Below, piece by piece: positions 1 to 16,267 of a DNA stretch of 64,000 bases. The translations under genes and the position numbers were made by a program. The stretch is from Ligustrum vulgare. Taxonomy: Eukaryota; Streptophyta; Magnoliopsida; Lamiales; Oleaceae. The first letter of the stretch is position 1. Each line of letters opens with the position of its first letter. The DNA lies in the NCBI GenBank assembly GCA_963555705.1, contig OY743169.1, positions 51,326,124 through 51,390,123 of the forward strand, read 5' to 3'. Under the pieces are notes generated by a model. That model did not search any database. It saw only the letters and a list, made by a program, of their open reading frames with translations, and had not been told where the DNA came from.

Positions 1-135
1 AGTCTGGACCACTGTCGAAAACGATGACTCACAGTTTACTTCAAGTCCCCTCAATGGCTTTATATACTGAGAATCAATATGCGTTTTACCAACCAAAACC
101 AGTAGCCATAATTTGCTTAGGAAACTTCTCACATA
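1..135 (+). promoter_or_regulatory. Proximal upstream region of the intact SRLK gene
   Basis: A TATA-like stretch (TTTATATAC) lies at 58-67, about 70 bases before the first ATG, which fits a core promoter with a short 5' leader. The same region is recognisable upstream of the second SRLK copy (about 33290-33400), with shared blocks such as ACTTCAAGTCC and TGAGAATCA. The promoter-proximal DNA was therefore duplicated with the gene. The rest of the promoter lies outside the window. Confidence 0.5.
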
Positions 136-5335
<5,200 letters not shown>

Positions 5336-5507
5336 CTTGGGACTTCTTTCACACTGTTTTAATGAAATCCTCTATTTTGTTACTCGTGTTTTCCTTTTTT
5401 TTTCATGTGCTACATATAAAAGTTACTGAAAAATTAGATTATTTGTGTAATAATCAATAGTTCTTTTCATCCAATTATATGAGATTGAGATGATGTCACT
5501 TGCATTT

Positions 5508-6049
5508 TGTTGGAAATTTCATCTGTTTGAATTTCATCAGTTTGGAAATTTCATATTGAATGAAAATTAAAACTCCATCAGTTTCTAATGGCATCAGTTT
5601 CATGAGCCAGAAGCCAGCCATATATTTCACCCGTTTCCATTTCAACAGTTTCATGTGCTCCATTTCAGAATTCTATTCAATGTTGTAACTCCTTATTCAA
5701 TTCTATTAATGAGTAGGCTTTTTCTCCATCAAGTATAAATAGAAGATATCTCTCAGATGGAAAAACACAAGAAAAATATAAGCCTTTCTTTCCAGCAGCT
5801 AGATTTCTTTCCAGTTTTAAAAGTTCTTCTTTTCCGATTTCTTCGAGAGAGAGTTAAACACAGCTAGTTCGTTAGGCGGTTAACGTAGTGCAACGCTAGC
5901 CGACAACCGATTGTATCCTGGGAATCGAACACCGATCTAAACCTTGTGCACCCCGGTGAGGCGGCGAATTCGATTTAAGGAAACCGTGTAAACACGGGCC
6001 TTCGGTTTGGTTATACATTTGTTTTGATTCTCTAAATATTTTCCCAACA
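5508..6049 (+). repeat. 5' LTR of Copia A (right boundary tentative)
   Basis: It begins TGTTGG after the CATTT duplication and probably ends CCCAACA at 6049. A TATA box (TATAAATA, about 5737) marks the likely start of the element transcript. A 14-bp inverted repeat, GAATTCGATTTAAG at 5966-5979 and its exact complement at 6052-6065, spans the proposed LTR/leader border. I could not find the usual initiator-Met primer-binding site just downstream, so the right edge is uncertain. Confidence 0.65.
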
Positions 6050-7137
6050 AGCTTAAATCGAATTCCTAGTTTTAGTTTTGGAGAATCAATTTTTTTCAAT
6101 TTCTGTCAAATTCTTTTTCGGTCTGTCAGAAAGTTTTTTTTTTTGTTCTGCCGTTTTTTTTCTTCAGTTCTATTGTTTGGATAAATAACAGCAGGGTTGA
6201 TAATCTATCCTTTTAATTGCATGAACGTTTATTAGGCTTGATCTATATATATATATATACACGATCTACTGAAAGGTTTTCTCAGCTACTGTTCTGTTCT
6301 GGTTTGCATGAGTTCCTGTTTGGTTTTATGTCTCTCTCCATTGTGTCATATTTGTGTCTGCATGGAATATCATGCATGAGAAATTTATTGTGTAATGATA
6401 ATATTATAATGATTGCCTCATCATTCTAACTTTTCTCATAATTGGTTAATGGTTTTGAATATATATATAGGTTCTGTCTATTTTCCCAGTTGTGTTAAGT
6501 AATGTTTTTTCTTCAGATTTTTTTCGGTTCTATTGACCATTTACATAAATTACTTTAAGATTATACTTATAAGATTTGAAATCAGAAAAAAAACCCATCA
6601 GTTTGCATCATCTTCCCAGTCCGTGTTATTTTGTTTCAGTTCTTGGTTATTTTTTTCAATTCTGTTCATTTATATAAAGTTGCAGTAGTTAGATTTTGAG
6701 TCGATCAGAGCTTAAAAAAAAAAAAATTCGGTACAGAATTTTTTTGCTTCGTTCACTGCCTACATGAGTTTTGTATAAATGGTTTGCATGGGAAAATAAG
6801 TGGTATTGCAAGACTTTCTCAACTTGAATGGTTTTACAATCATTTGGAATGATTGGTTAAATTATTTGATGATAATTGTGGTTAAATAATTAAATAATGA
6901 TTGCATATATATAATTGCCTCATGATTGTACATTTTCTTTTCATAATTGATTTTGATTGTTTAATAATTTATATAATCAATTTTAAATTATTGCTAAGTT
7001 AAAATAATATATTCCTATAATTTCAAGCTTGCAGTTATTTTATTTCGTATTGATAACTCAGATCTTGAATCTATTCACATTTTACAACGTTATTATTATT
7101 ATTATTCTAAATTATTGTTGGTTGTTCTAAGGTTCAA
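6050..7137 (+). other. AT-rich untranslated leader of Copia A
   Basis: No coding region is visible. The stretch is T-rich, with repeated TTTTTCTTCAGTTCTATTG-like blocks (about 6160-6180, 6510-6530, 6650-6665), a TA microsatellite near 6246 and an ATT run just before gag. An AG just before the gag ATG (CTAAG, near 7130) could serve as a splice acceptor for a leader intron, but I have no further support for that. Confidence 0.5.
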
Positions 7138-9649
7138 ATGGCTTCTCATGGAAATGACGATGTGAACAATGGAAACAACACTGTTGGCACTGGCGTACCA
7201 AATCCTGTAATGACCGCGGTTAACGTTGGGGAGACCTCGACTGGAGTTACTCCCGTTGATGGGACACTTTGTGGCGGTATTCCTCATGTTGGAGTGAACC
7301 CCACTTTGCCTACGGCTGCGGCCTCGGCAATTCAATTTGGCACAATACCTTTGCCAGTACCTAGGGCTGCGGCCTCGGTACCTTTGCCATCGTTGCCGGC
7401 TCCATTTCCTGTGAATCATGCGATTCGACCGGACAAGTTTGCGGGGACTGATTTTTAAGACATGGCAGAACAAGATGATTTTTTATCTTACAACTTTGGG
7501 CCTTGCACGTTTCCTCACCTAGGATGCCCCTGTTGTGGCTGAAAACAACACTGATTTGCATAGGCGTTCTGCTTGGGATGCATGGAAAAGTGCTGATTTT
7601 CTGTGCCGCAACTATGTCCTGGATGGCCCACAGAATTCTCTGTATCACATGTATGTGGTAAAGAAATCTGCTAAGGAGCTTTGGGAGTCCTTAGAAAAGA
7701 AGTACAAGACCGAGGATGCTGGGTCTAAGAAATTCTCAGCCAGTCGGTGCATGGACTTCAAAATGGTGGATTCACGTTCTGTGGTGAGCCAAGTGCAGGA
7801 GTACCAAGTACTTTTGCAGGAAATGCATGCTGAGGGTTTGACTATGTCAGAATCCCTACAAGTGGCTACTGCTATTCACAAGCTACCTCCTCAGTGGAAG
7901 GCTTTCAAAAGCTATTTTCCGCATAAGAGGAAAGAGATGTCTTTCGAGGATTTAATTATCAAGCTGCGGATTGAGGAGGATAACAAATTGGCTGAACGTA
8001 AATCGGAGAATTCTTACTCTGAAAAGGCAAATGTATTGGAGCACGACCAGAGTTCTAGTACCAAGAAAGGTCAATCTTTTAAAACCAACCAGGGTAATAG
8101 GAATCGAAATGATAAAAAGCAGGCCATGAAAGGGTCTCAGTTGAAGCCTACTGGTGGCGTAGGAAAGAAGGCCAAGTTCCAGTTCAATGGAAAGTGCTTC
8201 AATTGTGATAAAGTTGGGCACCGATCAGCAGACTGCTGCCAGCCTCGGAGGGATAACAAGCAGCTTCCTCAAGCTAATATGGTTGGAAATGAGAGAGATC
8301 ATCTCTCAGATGACATGTCCGACCTAAACCTTACTGTGGTGATTAGTGAGGTTAACCTGGTGGGATCTAACCCAAAGGAGTGGTGGCTGGACACTGGGGC
8401 CACTTTCCATGTCTGCTCCAACAGGAGCATGTTCACTACTTTTACACCAGTTACAAATGGTGAAAAATTGTTCATGGGAAACTCCGCAACATCTGAAGTG
8501 CTGGGTAAAGGCAAGGTGATCCTGAAGATGACCTCTGATAGAGAGCTTACTCTGACCAATGTGGTGTATGTGCCAAAGATTCGCAAGAATCTGGTTTCTA
8601 GGTCTCTTCTGAGCAAGAATGGTTTCCGCATGGTCATTGAGGCGGACAAGCTAGTGATTACCAAGATAGGAGTTTATGTTGGGAAAGGCTATATGACTGA
8701 TGGCCTATTTAAATTAAATGTGATTTCTGTAACCCCAATTGTTATGAATAATGAGAAAACTCCTTCTGTTTACTTGCTTGAGTCTCCTAATCTATGGCAT
8801 GGTAGATTAGGTCACGTAAATTATAATGCAATTCGTAGGCTAAGCAAGCTAAACTACTTGCCTAGGTTTCAAATTGATTTGAATCAGAAATGTGAAACCT
8901 GCGTTGACGCAAAGCTTACAAGGTCTTCGTTTCATAGTATTGAAAGAAGTACCGAGCCATTGGGACTAGTCCACAGTGATGTGTGTGACTTAAAATTTGT
9001 CCAAACAAGAGGAGCAAAAAGTATTTTATTACTTTTGTCGACGATAGCACAAGACCAAGCTATTGATAAATTCATTCTTTATAAGAATGAAGTTAAAAAT
9101 CAACTTAGTAAGAAAATAAAGGTGCTGCGAAGTGATCGTGGTGGTGAATATGAATCACCATTTGGTGAATTTTGTGCTAAACATGGAATAATTCACCAAA
9201 CCACAGCACCTTATTCACCTCAGCAGAACGGAATCGCTGAGCGTAAGAATCGAACGTTAAAAGAAATGATGAATGCTATGTTGATTGGTTCTGGATTACC
9301 ACAGAACATGTGGGGAGAAGCTATTCTTTCTGCGAATTACATTTTAAATAAAGTGTTAAGAAAGAATATGGATAAGACTCCGTATGAACTTTGGACAGGC
9401 CGAACACCTTCGTATAAATACTTACGAATGTGGGGGTGTCTTGTGAAGGTCCTAGTGCCTCCTCCCAAGAAGGTCAAGATTGGACCTAAGACAGTTGACT
9501 GTGTGTTCATTGGTTATGCACAAAATAGTAGTGCATTTAGGTTTCTTGTGCATTATTCGAATGTACCTGATATTGATCCAAACACGATCATGGAGTCTAG
9601 GAATGCACAATTCTTTGAGAATATATTTCCTTGTAAATCTCCTAAATAG
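7138..9649 (+). pseudogene. Copia A gag-protease-integrase, broken
   Basis: Gag starts at 7138 (MASHGNDDVNN). It reads to a stop at 7456-7458 created by a frameshift inside the phrase GTDF/KTWQNKMIFYLTTL. The second frame has a TAG near 7520 before the long frame beginning 7535. It carries a CX2CX4HX4C zinc knuckle (CFNCDKVGHRSADC, about 8195-8236), an aspartic protease site (LDTGAT, about 8387-8404), an integrase zinc region (HGRLGH...CETC) and the catalytic aspartates and glutamate (HSDVCD, RSDRGG, NGIAERKN). Between the first two aspartates the expected YFITFVDDSTR phrase is present but out of frame, with roughly 30 bases missing. A TAG at 9647-9649 ends this part. The protein would form particles, process itself and integrate element DNA; this copy cannot. 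Confidence 0.85.
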
Positions 9650-9670
9650 TTAACTCCTATTAAACGGACT

Positions 9671-10681
9671 ATGGAATCTTCTGCTTCTGGAAGCAGTAAA
9701 GATCCAGTTGAAGAAGAGGAGGATGAGCCTAGACGGAGTAAAAGGACCAAAACTTCTAAGACTTTTGGCCCTGACTTTCTCACATATTTGATGGAAAATG
9801 ATCCTCAAAGCTATAAAGAAGTTATATCTTCTCCCGATGGTCATCTGTGGAAAGAAGCCATCAAGAGTGAAATTGATTCTATCCTACAGAATCATACCTG
9901 GGAATTAGTAGATCTTCCACCGGGTTGTAAGCTTTTGGGCTACAAGTGGATCTTCAAGAAGAAGATGAAAGCGGATGGATCCGTTGATAAATATAAAGCT
10001 CGGCTAGTAATCAAAGGTTATAAGCAAAAAGAAGGCTTAGATTACTTTGATACATATTCTCCTGTGTCGAGAATAACTTCTATCCGGATGATAATTGCTA
10101 TTGCAGCCTTGCGAAATCTTGAAATACATCAGATGGATGTAAAAACAGCTTTCCTGAATGGAGATTTGAATGAAGAAATCTACATGGAGCAACCAGAGGG
10201 ATTTTCGGCTCCAGGTCAAGAAAGGAAAGTTTGTAAACTGGTTAAATCACTTTATGGGTTAAAGCAAGCGCCGAAGCAATGGCATGAAAAGTTTGATAAT
10301 GCTATGATTTCTAGTGGCTTTAGAATCAACGAGTGCGACAAGTGTGTATACGTTAAGGACACTAATGATGGATATGTCATATTGTGTCTGTATGTCGATG
10401 ACATGCTCATTGTTGGCAGTTCTGATAAGATTATCAAAGCCACTAAGAATATGTTAAACTCAAAGTTTGACATGAAATATATGGGTCTCGCGGATGTCAT
10501 TTTGGGAGTAAAAATTACTCGAACTCCGATTGGACTTCTGTTATCTCAATCTCATTATATTGATAAGATACTAGACAAGTTCAACAAATCAGATACCATT
10601 GTGGCCAGGACTCCAGTGGATTTGAGTCTCCATTTATCCAAGAATACTGGTGACGGCGTGTCACAGTTAGAATATTCTTAG
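9671..10681 (+). pseudogene. Copia A reverse transcriptase part
   Basis: This continues the reading frame of the preceding part. It contains the conserved Copia RT start (WKEAIKSEIDSI...LGYKWIFKKK), the segment QMDVKTAFLNGDL and the catalytic YVDDM box at about 10391-10405. A TAG at 10679-10681 interrupts [12 protein letters not shown], after which the same frame resumes. Apart from the two nonsense codons the RT is nearly intact, which suggests fairly recent loss of function. Confidence 0.88.
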
Positions 10682-10696
10682 ATAATAGGAAGTTTA

Positions 10697-11368
10697 ATGT
10701 ATTTAATGACTTGTACGAGACCGGACATAGCATACTCAGTTAGCAGACTGAGTTGCTACACAAGTAACCCAGGCGCTATCCACCGGAAAGCTATTTTCAG
10801 GGTGTTACATTATTTGAGGTACACTCGTGATCTTGGACTACATTATTCTAGATACCCTGCAGTAATCGAAGGGTATGCTGATGCAAATTGGATATCAGAT
10901 ATGTCTGACTCCAAGTCTACTAGTGGATATGTCTTCACTCTTGGTGGTGCAGCTGTCTCTTGGAAATCGTCCAAACAAACTTGCATCGCTAGATCTACAA
11001 TGGAATCAGAATTTATCACGTTAGATAAAGCAGCTGAGGAAGCAGAGTGGCTTCGGCAGTTTGTTGAGGATATTCCAAGATGGTCAAAGCCTGTGCCTGC
11101 AATTTACATTTATTGCGATAATCAATCAGCAATTGGCAGGGCACAGAGCAATATGTATAATGGTAAGTCTCGACATATTCGAAGACGACATAATACCATT
11201 CAACAACTACTCTCACAAGGTATTATCACTCTAGACTATGTGAAGTCAAAGGATAATATTGCGGATCCGCTAACCAAAGGGTTAACTCGTGAGCTAGTTG
11301 TTAAAGCATCGAGGGGAATGAGCTTGCAGCCTGACGTTGAAAGGTGTCATGGTGGAAACCCAACCTAG
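10697..11368 (+). pseudogene. Copia A RNase H part
   Basis: Same frame as the RT. It reads [14 protein letters not shown], then the RNase H segments [30 protein letters not shown] and [10 protein letters not shown], then the C-terminal phrase TKGLTRE common in Copia polyproteins. The natural stop is at 11366-11368. About 520 bp of 3' untranslated DNA follows before the purine tract. Confidence 0.85.
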
Positions 11369-11897
11369 CTGAATGGAGATCCCATGATCTAGGTTCAAAT
11401 GTACAACTAAACCATGTATATCTGTGTAAATCACTGAGAAGGTTCTCCTTCTGCTCATTCTTATGGTGTTCACAGTGATTGAAAAGACGCAGGTTAAGCT
11501 ATGCTTTTAATGACTCTTAAGCGTGGTGGTGAAACGCTAAGTTAAGAGGTCACCTATGTGAGTGTGAAGTGGGGCCGCTTCTATAAGGATTGGGAAGGCT
11601 ACATCCTTGAACAAACACTTGCAGAACCAGGCGACGTGTTCATGGCCAAAATGAACACAATTTTGAGAACTACGCTGTGTCTAGAATGGTCCTGTGTGAG
11701 ATCTATTGTCTTGGTTTACACAAATGGCGAAACAGTTCAAGGCATCAGATCCACTGGTTTGCTAGTAATACCCGATAGGTTTCACAAGGGAAGGTTTAAA
11801 GCTAAACGCTACCCATCCTATGCAGGATTGATTCGTTTACTCTCTCTTTGGCTCCTGAGTCTTCAATTTCCACAAATTTTCATTTATGTGGGGGATG

Positions 11898-12000
11898 CTG
11901 GCTCATGAAACTAATGCCATTAGAAACTGATGGAGTTTTAATTTTCATTCAATATGAAATTTCCAAACTGATGAAATTCAAACAGATGAAATTTCCAACA
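11898..12000 (-). repeat. Inverted copy of the Copia A LTR start at its right end
   Basis: These 103 bases are the reverse complement of 5508-5610 with one mismatch (5595 C versus T). They sit directly after the purine tract, where the 3' LTR should begin, and end CCAACA next to the CATTT duplication. The element therefore has roughly 100-bp terminal inverted repeats, and about 430 bp of LTR plus the normal U5 end are absent. Confidence 0.9.
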
Positions 12001-12239
12001 CATTTTACAGAAGATCAATTTAGCATGCACAAGTTTGAATATATATTTTTTCTTAAACCCAATCACCATATATATCCTTTTAATTTGCTCAAGTCCTTTT
12101 AATTCAAGGCACGTCTTTAGTTTGAATGTGAATCTATAAATTCTCATTGGGTAGCAATATCTAAAGTTATTAGGTATTGCTTGTCTTTGAACACAATGAA
12201 GATGACTTGTTGATCAACTCTAAGAATCATCTTTCCTTC

Positions 12240-13190
12240 ACAGATGATTACGCTCAAAATATACTACGATTATTTCAATATAGATTGAGGTGTTGATCCC
12301 ACGAAGAACCGTCGTACAATAAGAATTAGCAAATGAAAACGCTTGAAGATAATTAATAATAAAGTAAAAGAATTAGATAAAAGGTTTATGGATAAATTTG
12401 ATCTAGAATAACAAAATTAACAAGGCATCGGGAATCACTATCATGTCCATTTCAAATTTCCTTACTTTGATTCATATTTATAACTCAATTGCATATTTCA
12501 CATCCCAAACACACAATCAAAAGATATTTAATTGAAGGCCATAAAAACACAAGGATATTTGATTGGATAAAACTCATTTCTATTAAATCATGCTCTAACA
12601 TATCTTACAAGCTATCAAAAATCGACAATATATCACAAGATAATATTGCAATAAGAGATAAACTTTTAAAATAAATTCACTAATAACAATTACAATTTAA
12701 CAACAATCACATAAAGAAAGCATGCATTTGTATGAAAGAAGCACAATGTAATTCATTATTATTGGATAATAAGAGACCAACGAATAATAACGAGTTCAAT
12801 CCAGACAAATTTAAAACAAGTCAAAACATAATTGAATCAAAGAACTTAGACTTGAAACATCCTCCCTAGCCTTGCTTGTTGTTTAACCGAACTTGTGACC
12901 CATGTTTCTCCTCAGGAACGGATGCTTTTCTCCAACAAAAATCTGTTCTTGAACCCCCACTGCTCAGCAGCCTTTTATTTCTTCCTCTCACCTACTATCG
13001 CCTGCCCTCTCTATCAAACACCTGGCCGAATTCTCCCCTTAAAGAAAGGGGAAGGGATATCAGAATGGACTTTGCTCAAGGTTGACTGATTGACCTTGAT
13101 TGGGATAGCTCGTTGATGATGTATTACGATGCCCTTCAAAATGTAGGTCATAGTAATCACCCTTAAAACCTTGCCAACAATCACCCCCTC
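12240..13190. repeat. Possible divergent Athila-type LTR fragment
   Basis: No gene is seen in 12001-13199. From about 12240 the layout (GATCCCACGA..., scattered AATTAATAATAAAG, a long AT-rich body, then a GC-richer block with CTTTTCTCC) parallels, at low similarity, the 1.5-kb LTRs at 45076 and 50923. I regard this as an old related LTR; a pairwise alignment would settle it. Confidence 0.3.
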
Positions 13191-13199
13191 AGTATGTAG

Positions 13200-13802
13200 T
13201 GTAAGATTTCGGGTCATACATGTACAGCGGAAATTAAAAGAAACCTGAAACCATAGCCCGGATCAACCTTGCACTTAGATAGAATTTGTGATGAAGATAA
13301 TACTTTTGATGAATGCCGTGAATCTGAAATCTGAAACAAGAGGTACAATTTTGTCACCACCAGCTGTCCAGCCTCTAACAAAAATCTATACAGCGAGTTG
13401 AATCTGGAACTCCATCCATCTCCAACAATTGGAATGGATTTCAGAGAATATTTATTTTTCTCTTTGTGCTAGTAAGAGAAAAACCTTGCGCTAGAAATGC
13501 AACTCTCACTTTTCTCTACAATGGTGCACTTATTTATACGTGCACCTAAAAACCCTAACCCTATTTACAATCAAGAATGGTACCAGATTTGAACTTAAGT
13601 CTCTCTTAAAGTGGGAGGTCTTGGGTTCGAATCCTGGGGGACACGTCCAGAAATCCGTGAGGGGTAAGATGGGTTTAGGCTCTCCCAAATCTCAATCAAG
13701 GTCCTTCACCCATTTGGAGTCGTTGAAATGGAGCTATTTTCAAAGATTGGAGAAATTTCCTAGTTACTGGAGAAAGAGATAATCCAAGCCCGACTTCTAA
13801 CA
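13200..13802 (-). repeat. Solo LTR related to Copia B, with an internal foreign segment
   Basis: 13200-13560 aligns closely by eye with the Copia B LTRs (42845-43335, 57400-57886). Shared blocks include CATAGCCCGGATCAACCTT, TTGTCACCACCAGCTGTCCA and CTTTGTGCTAG. The LTR end (CCAAGCCCGACTTCTAACA) is at about 13783-13802. Between about 13570 and 13770 the sequence is unrelated and contains a pol III B-box-like GGTTCGAATCC (13624-13634). No flanking coding region belongs to it. Flanking 5-mers (TGTAG, TGTCC) do not match, so the target duplication is unproven. Strand is set by analogy with Copia B. Confidence 0.7.
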
Positions 13803-15464
13803 TGTCCTTATTTACTAACATATGACCTAATGGGGATCAAACACCATGTCCTAAGAAAGAGGAATTGCAAGTGCAATATCTTCTGGGATACTATATTTTT
13901 TCCTCCAACTCTTGAAATCCCCTGAGTCACCACCATCTCATATTTTTAGCCTCCCACTCTGACTCAATTCGAAGATTATAAAAAATCTCCCTACCTATCT
14001 CGGTTAAAACTGAGTCATACCCTACTACAACCCTCTGTGAGGCTAAAGTGACCCTCTCATCGAAATTCACAGCTAGCAATGAAGAAACCCTTAGGGCCTC
14101 CCTACGTTGCTCCCAAGAACTCACTTCTCTCGTTCATACTAGCTTACCTCAGCAAAACACAAAAATCCCCAACAACAAAACACAATAAAACACTAAACCT
14201 CAAAAAATGAATGAAAAATTCACTGTAAAAATTGAAAGGAAAACTACCAAAAAAGTGAAGAAAAGTGTAGGGAAGAAGGGTTGGTGGTGTTGATACTTGG
14301 GAAGACCTTGGTAGAACTACGATGAAGCTTCTCCGAAAAAGTGCACAGTGAAAGTGGAGAAAACCATCGGAGAAGAAGGATGAAAAGGTAAAGTGAAAAA
14401 GGCGAAAAGTCAAAAACCTTTTTTGGAAAGTGATTTCAACTATTGGATGAATTCTAAACAAAAAGAAAAGATTGACAAAGAATTTGAAAGAACAATAAGG
14501 CGCACCAAACATGCCCTAACCCTTGGGCTTCTACTTTGCCACTTTTGAAGCAAAATAACAATTGACAATGATGACCTAGATATGCGCAAGACTTTTTGTA
14601 AAACAAAAGAAAACAACTGTCCATTAAGACTGGTGGTTTAAGGTCAAAACTGAACTCATTCAGTCAAGACCTTAGGGGGTAGTTTTCAATATACTTATCA
14701 AATTATAAGTCCAAGTTCGAACCCAATTTATTTGTTGGGCCAAGCTCAAGCCTATTTATGTAAGGTCTTCTATACTCCCATAACATCCACTTCGGATATA
14801 TGAACTTCGACCTCATCTATATTCAAACTCACCATTCAGTAAGGCGATTTCGCCTTTCGTCCAGAGTATACCGAGATGAACTCCACTACGTTCTTTCAGA
14901 ATAACTCAATATTCTCATGGTACTTGACATTTAGCAAGTGGATTGCCTTGAGCCACCAAATATGGATAAAGAAGCAAGTCTCCCCAATGCCTCTGTAGAA
15001 AGTGACGCGTGCAGAAAATCAGCAGGGATCACAAATTGAGGTCGCCATACCCCTGGTTGAGGGACCCACCAAAAGTTTGAAATTGGCCATTAGTTATCTT
15101 GGGAATGATAAAAAATATCTCTTTTTATTTACAATAAACACTTAGTTTTTTCCTATAAACAGAGGATTCATGGTAATAAGTAAACATGAGAAAAACGGGA
15201 GAACACTAATTGCTCTCAAAGAACTATTGAGCGTTACTATTCTACAAATCTTCATTTGTCAATACATGAGAAAAATCAGAGTTCATTCTCTATCTTAGCT
15301 CTATTTTTCATACTAAACTCCTTGCCTAACAATTATTCACACTACTTTCTTAAATGAAGTTGATTAAGAGTTTGAAACATGTCCTTGTCATTTTTTAATG
15401 TCAACAACTTGCATGATATGCTTATCTGGAAAAACATAATTAATTTCTACCTCATCTGCCTCCT
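13803..15464. other. Gene-free stretch
   Basis: I see no supported gene. The reverse-strand open frame at 14144-14512 is low-complexity (F/S-rich) and matches nothing I recognise. 14680-15340 has a vaguely LTR-like look (promoter-like TATAAACAGAGG near 15155), but no paired repeat or primer-binding site was found. Confidence 0.4.
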
Positions 15465-15785
15465 ATGTCTTCTCGAGCCTCTATGAATGATTTGCTATAT
15501 AATTTTATTCTCCTTTTTATCATGTATCTTACTCAAATTCTTGTAACAACGACACCCATCACCGCCATGATTCTTGAAAGATATTTGATATGCATACATA
15601 TTGGATTGTTGATTTTTCAAGAATTTCCTTTTAAGAGATCGAATTTATCAACTATTGTGTTGATGCTTTGTGGCAACCTGCTTCTCGCAAAACCTTATGT
15701 TCCATTCTTCCCCTCCTCCCAAAAGCTATACAAATTACCAAAAATGTTAGGATTTCGACAATGCTTGAAAGACAATGACTACTAA
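15465..15785 (+). pseudogene. Relic of an SRLK kinase C-terminus
   Basis: The frame 15465-15785 includes ICIHIGLLIFQEFPFKRS followed by NLSTIVLMLCGNLLLAKPYVPFF. This matches the last-exon signature of the family: compare 5114-5250 of the intact gene, CIQIALLCVQEFPNDRP and TISTVLAMLG. Only about 60 codons are recognisable and the invariant CVQE...DRP is altered, so it is a decayed fragment of a third SRLK copy. No upstream kinase exons were found within the preceding 2 kb. Confidence 0.65.
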
Positions 15786-16177
15786 ATTTTTCCCATGTAA
15801 TTATGTTATATTTCACTATTTTAATGTGACTTTAATCTTTAATAAAAGTATTGAAAAATATTATATATTGAAGACAAATGTAATTCTATATGTTATGAGT
15901 TCTAAATTTGAAAGATCTATGCATCGTGAAACACAAAAATGGTGATAGGGTGCACTGATTAGATGAGAAGCAGTGAAATTTGTACAAGAAAATGGGATGA
16001 TTTATGTACAGCATGTGTGAATGTAATTGCAAAAACTTCCTGACTTAAAGCACTCTTTCAATGCTTGGGTAACATGCATATGCATAGTGCCTTCTTTTAA
16101 GTGAGACATAAGAAGTGATGCTTCATATGATCATAAACGAACAATGGGTGAAAACATGAGAATTCATTAATTATTAA
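15786..16177. other. Gene-free stretch
   Basis: AT-rich DNA after the SRLK relic. I see no gene or repeat boundary in it. Confidence 0.5.
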
Positions 16178-16267
16178 GGGTGATGCTACAGGGACAGGAC
16201 ATGTCCCTCACTATAATGCAATAGCGAGGGACCAGTTTGGATAGGTCCTTGTCCAAATAGCATTACC
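16178..16267. mobile_element. 90-bp Mutator-like MITE
   Basis: The ends GGGTGATGCTA and TAGCATTACC are inverted repeats matching at 9 of 10 positions. They are flanked by identical TAATTATTAA copies at 16168-16177 and 16268-16277. A 9-10 bp duplication points to the Mutator superfamily. The interior has a small palindrome (GGGACAGGACATGTCCC). There is no coding capacity. Confidence 0.75.

Larger units (their letters stand above)
5508..12000 (+). mobile_element. Copia element A with inverted terminal ends
   Basis: The element lies 170 bp past the SRLK stop codon. It is bounded by 5-bp duplications CATTT (5503-5507 and 12001-12005). It has one full 5' LTR, a 1.1-kb leader, gag, protease, integrase, reverse transcriptase and RNase H in Copia order, and a purine tract (GTGGGGGAT, 11888-11896). 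The purine tract is followed not by a direct 3' LTR but by a 103-bp reverse complement of the LTR start. In-frame stops and a frameshift make it non-autonomous. Confidence 0.85.

Noticed and set aside
13620..13640. Possible tRNA gene from the GGTTCGAATCC B box
   Set aside because: No cloverleaf could be drawn and no acceptor stem is present. At best it is a tRNA-derived repeat.
14144..14512. 122-codon minus-strand frame rich in Phe and Ser
   Set aside because: Low complexity, no motif and no supporting neighbour; likely chance in A-rich DNA.
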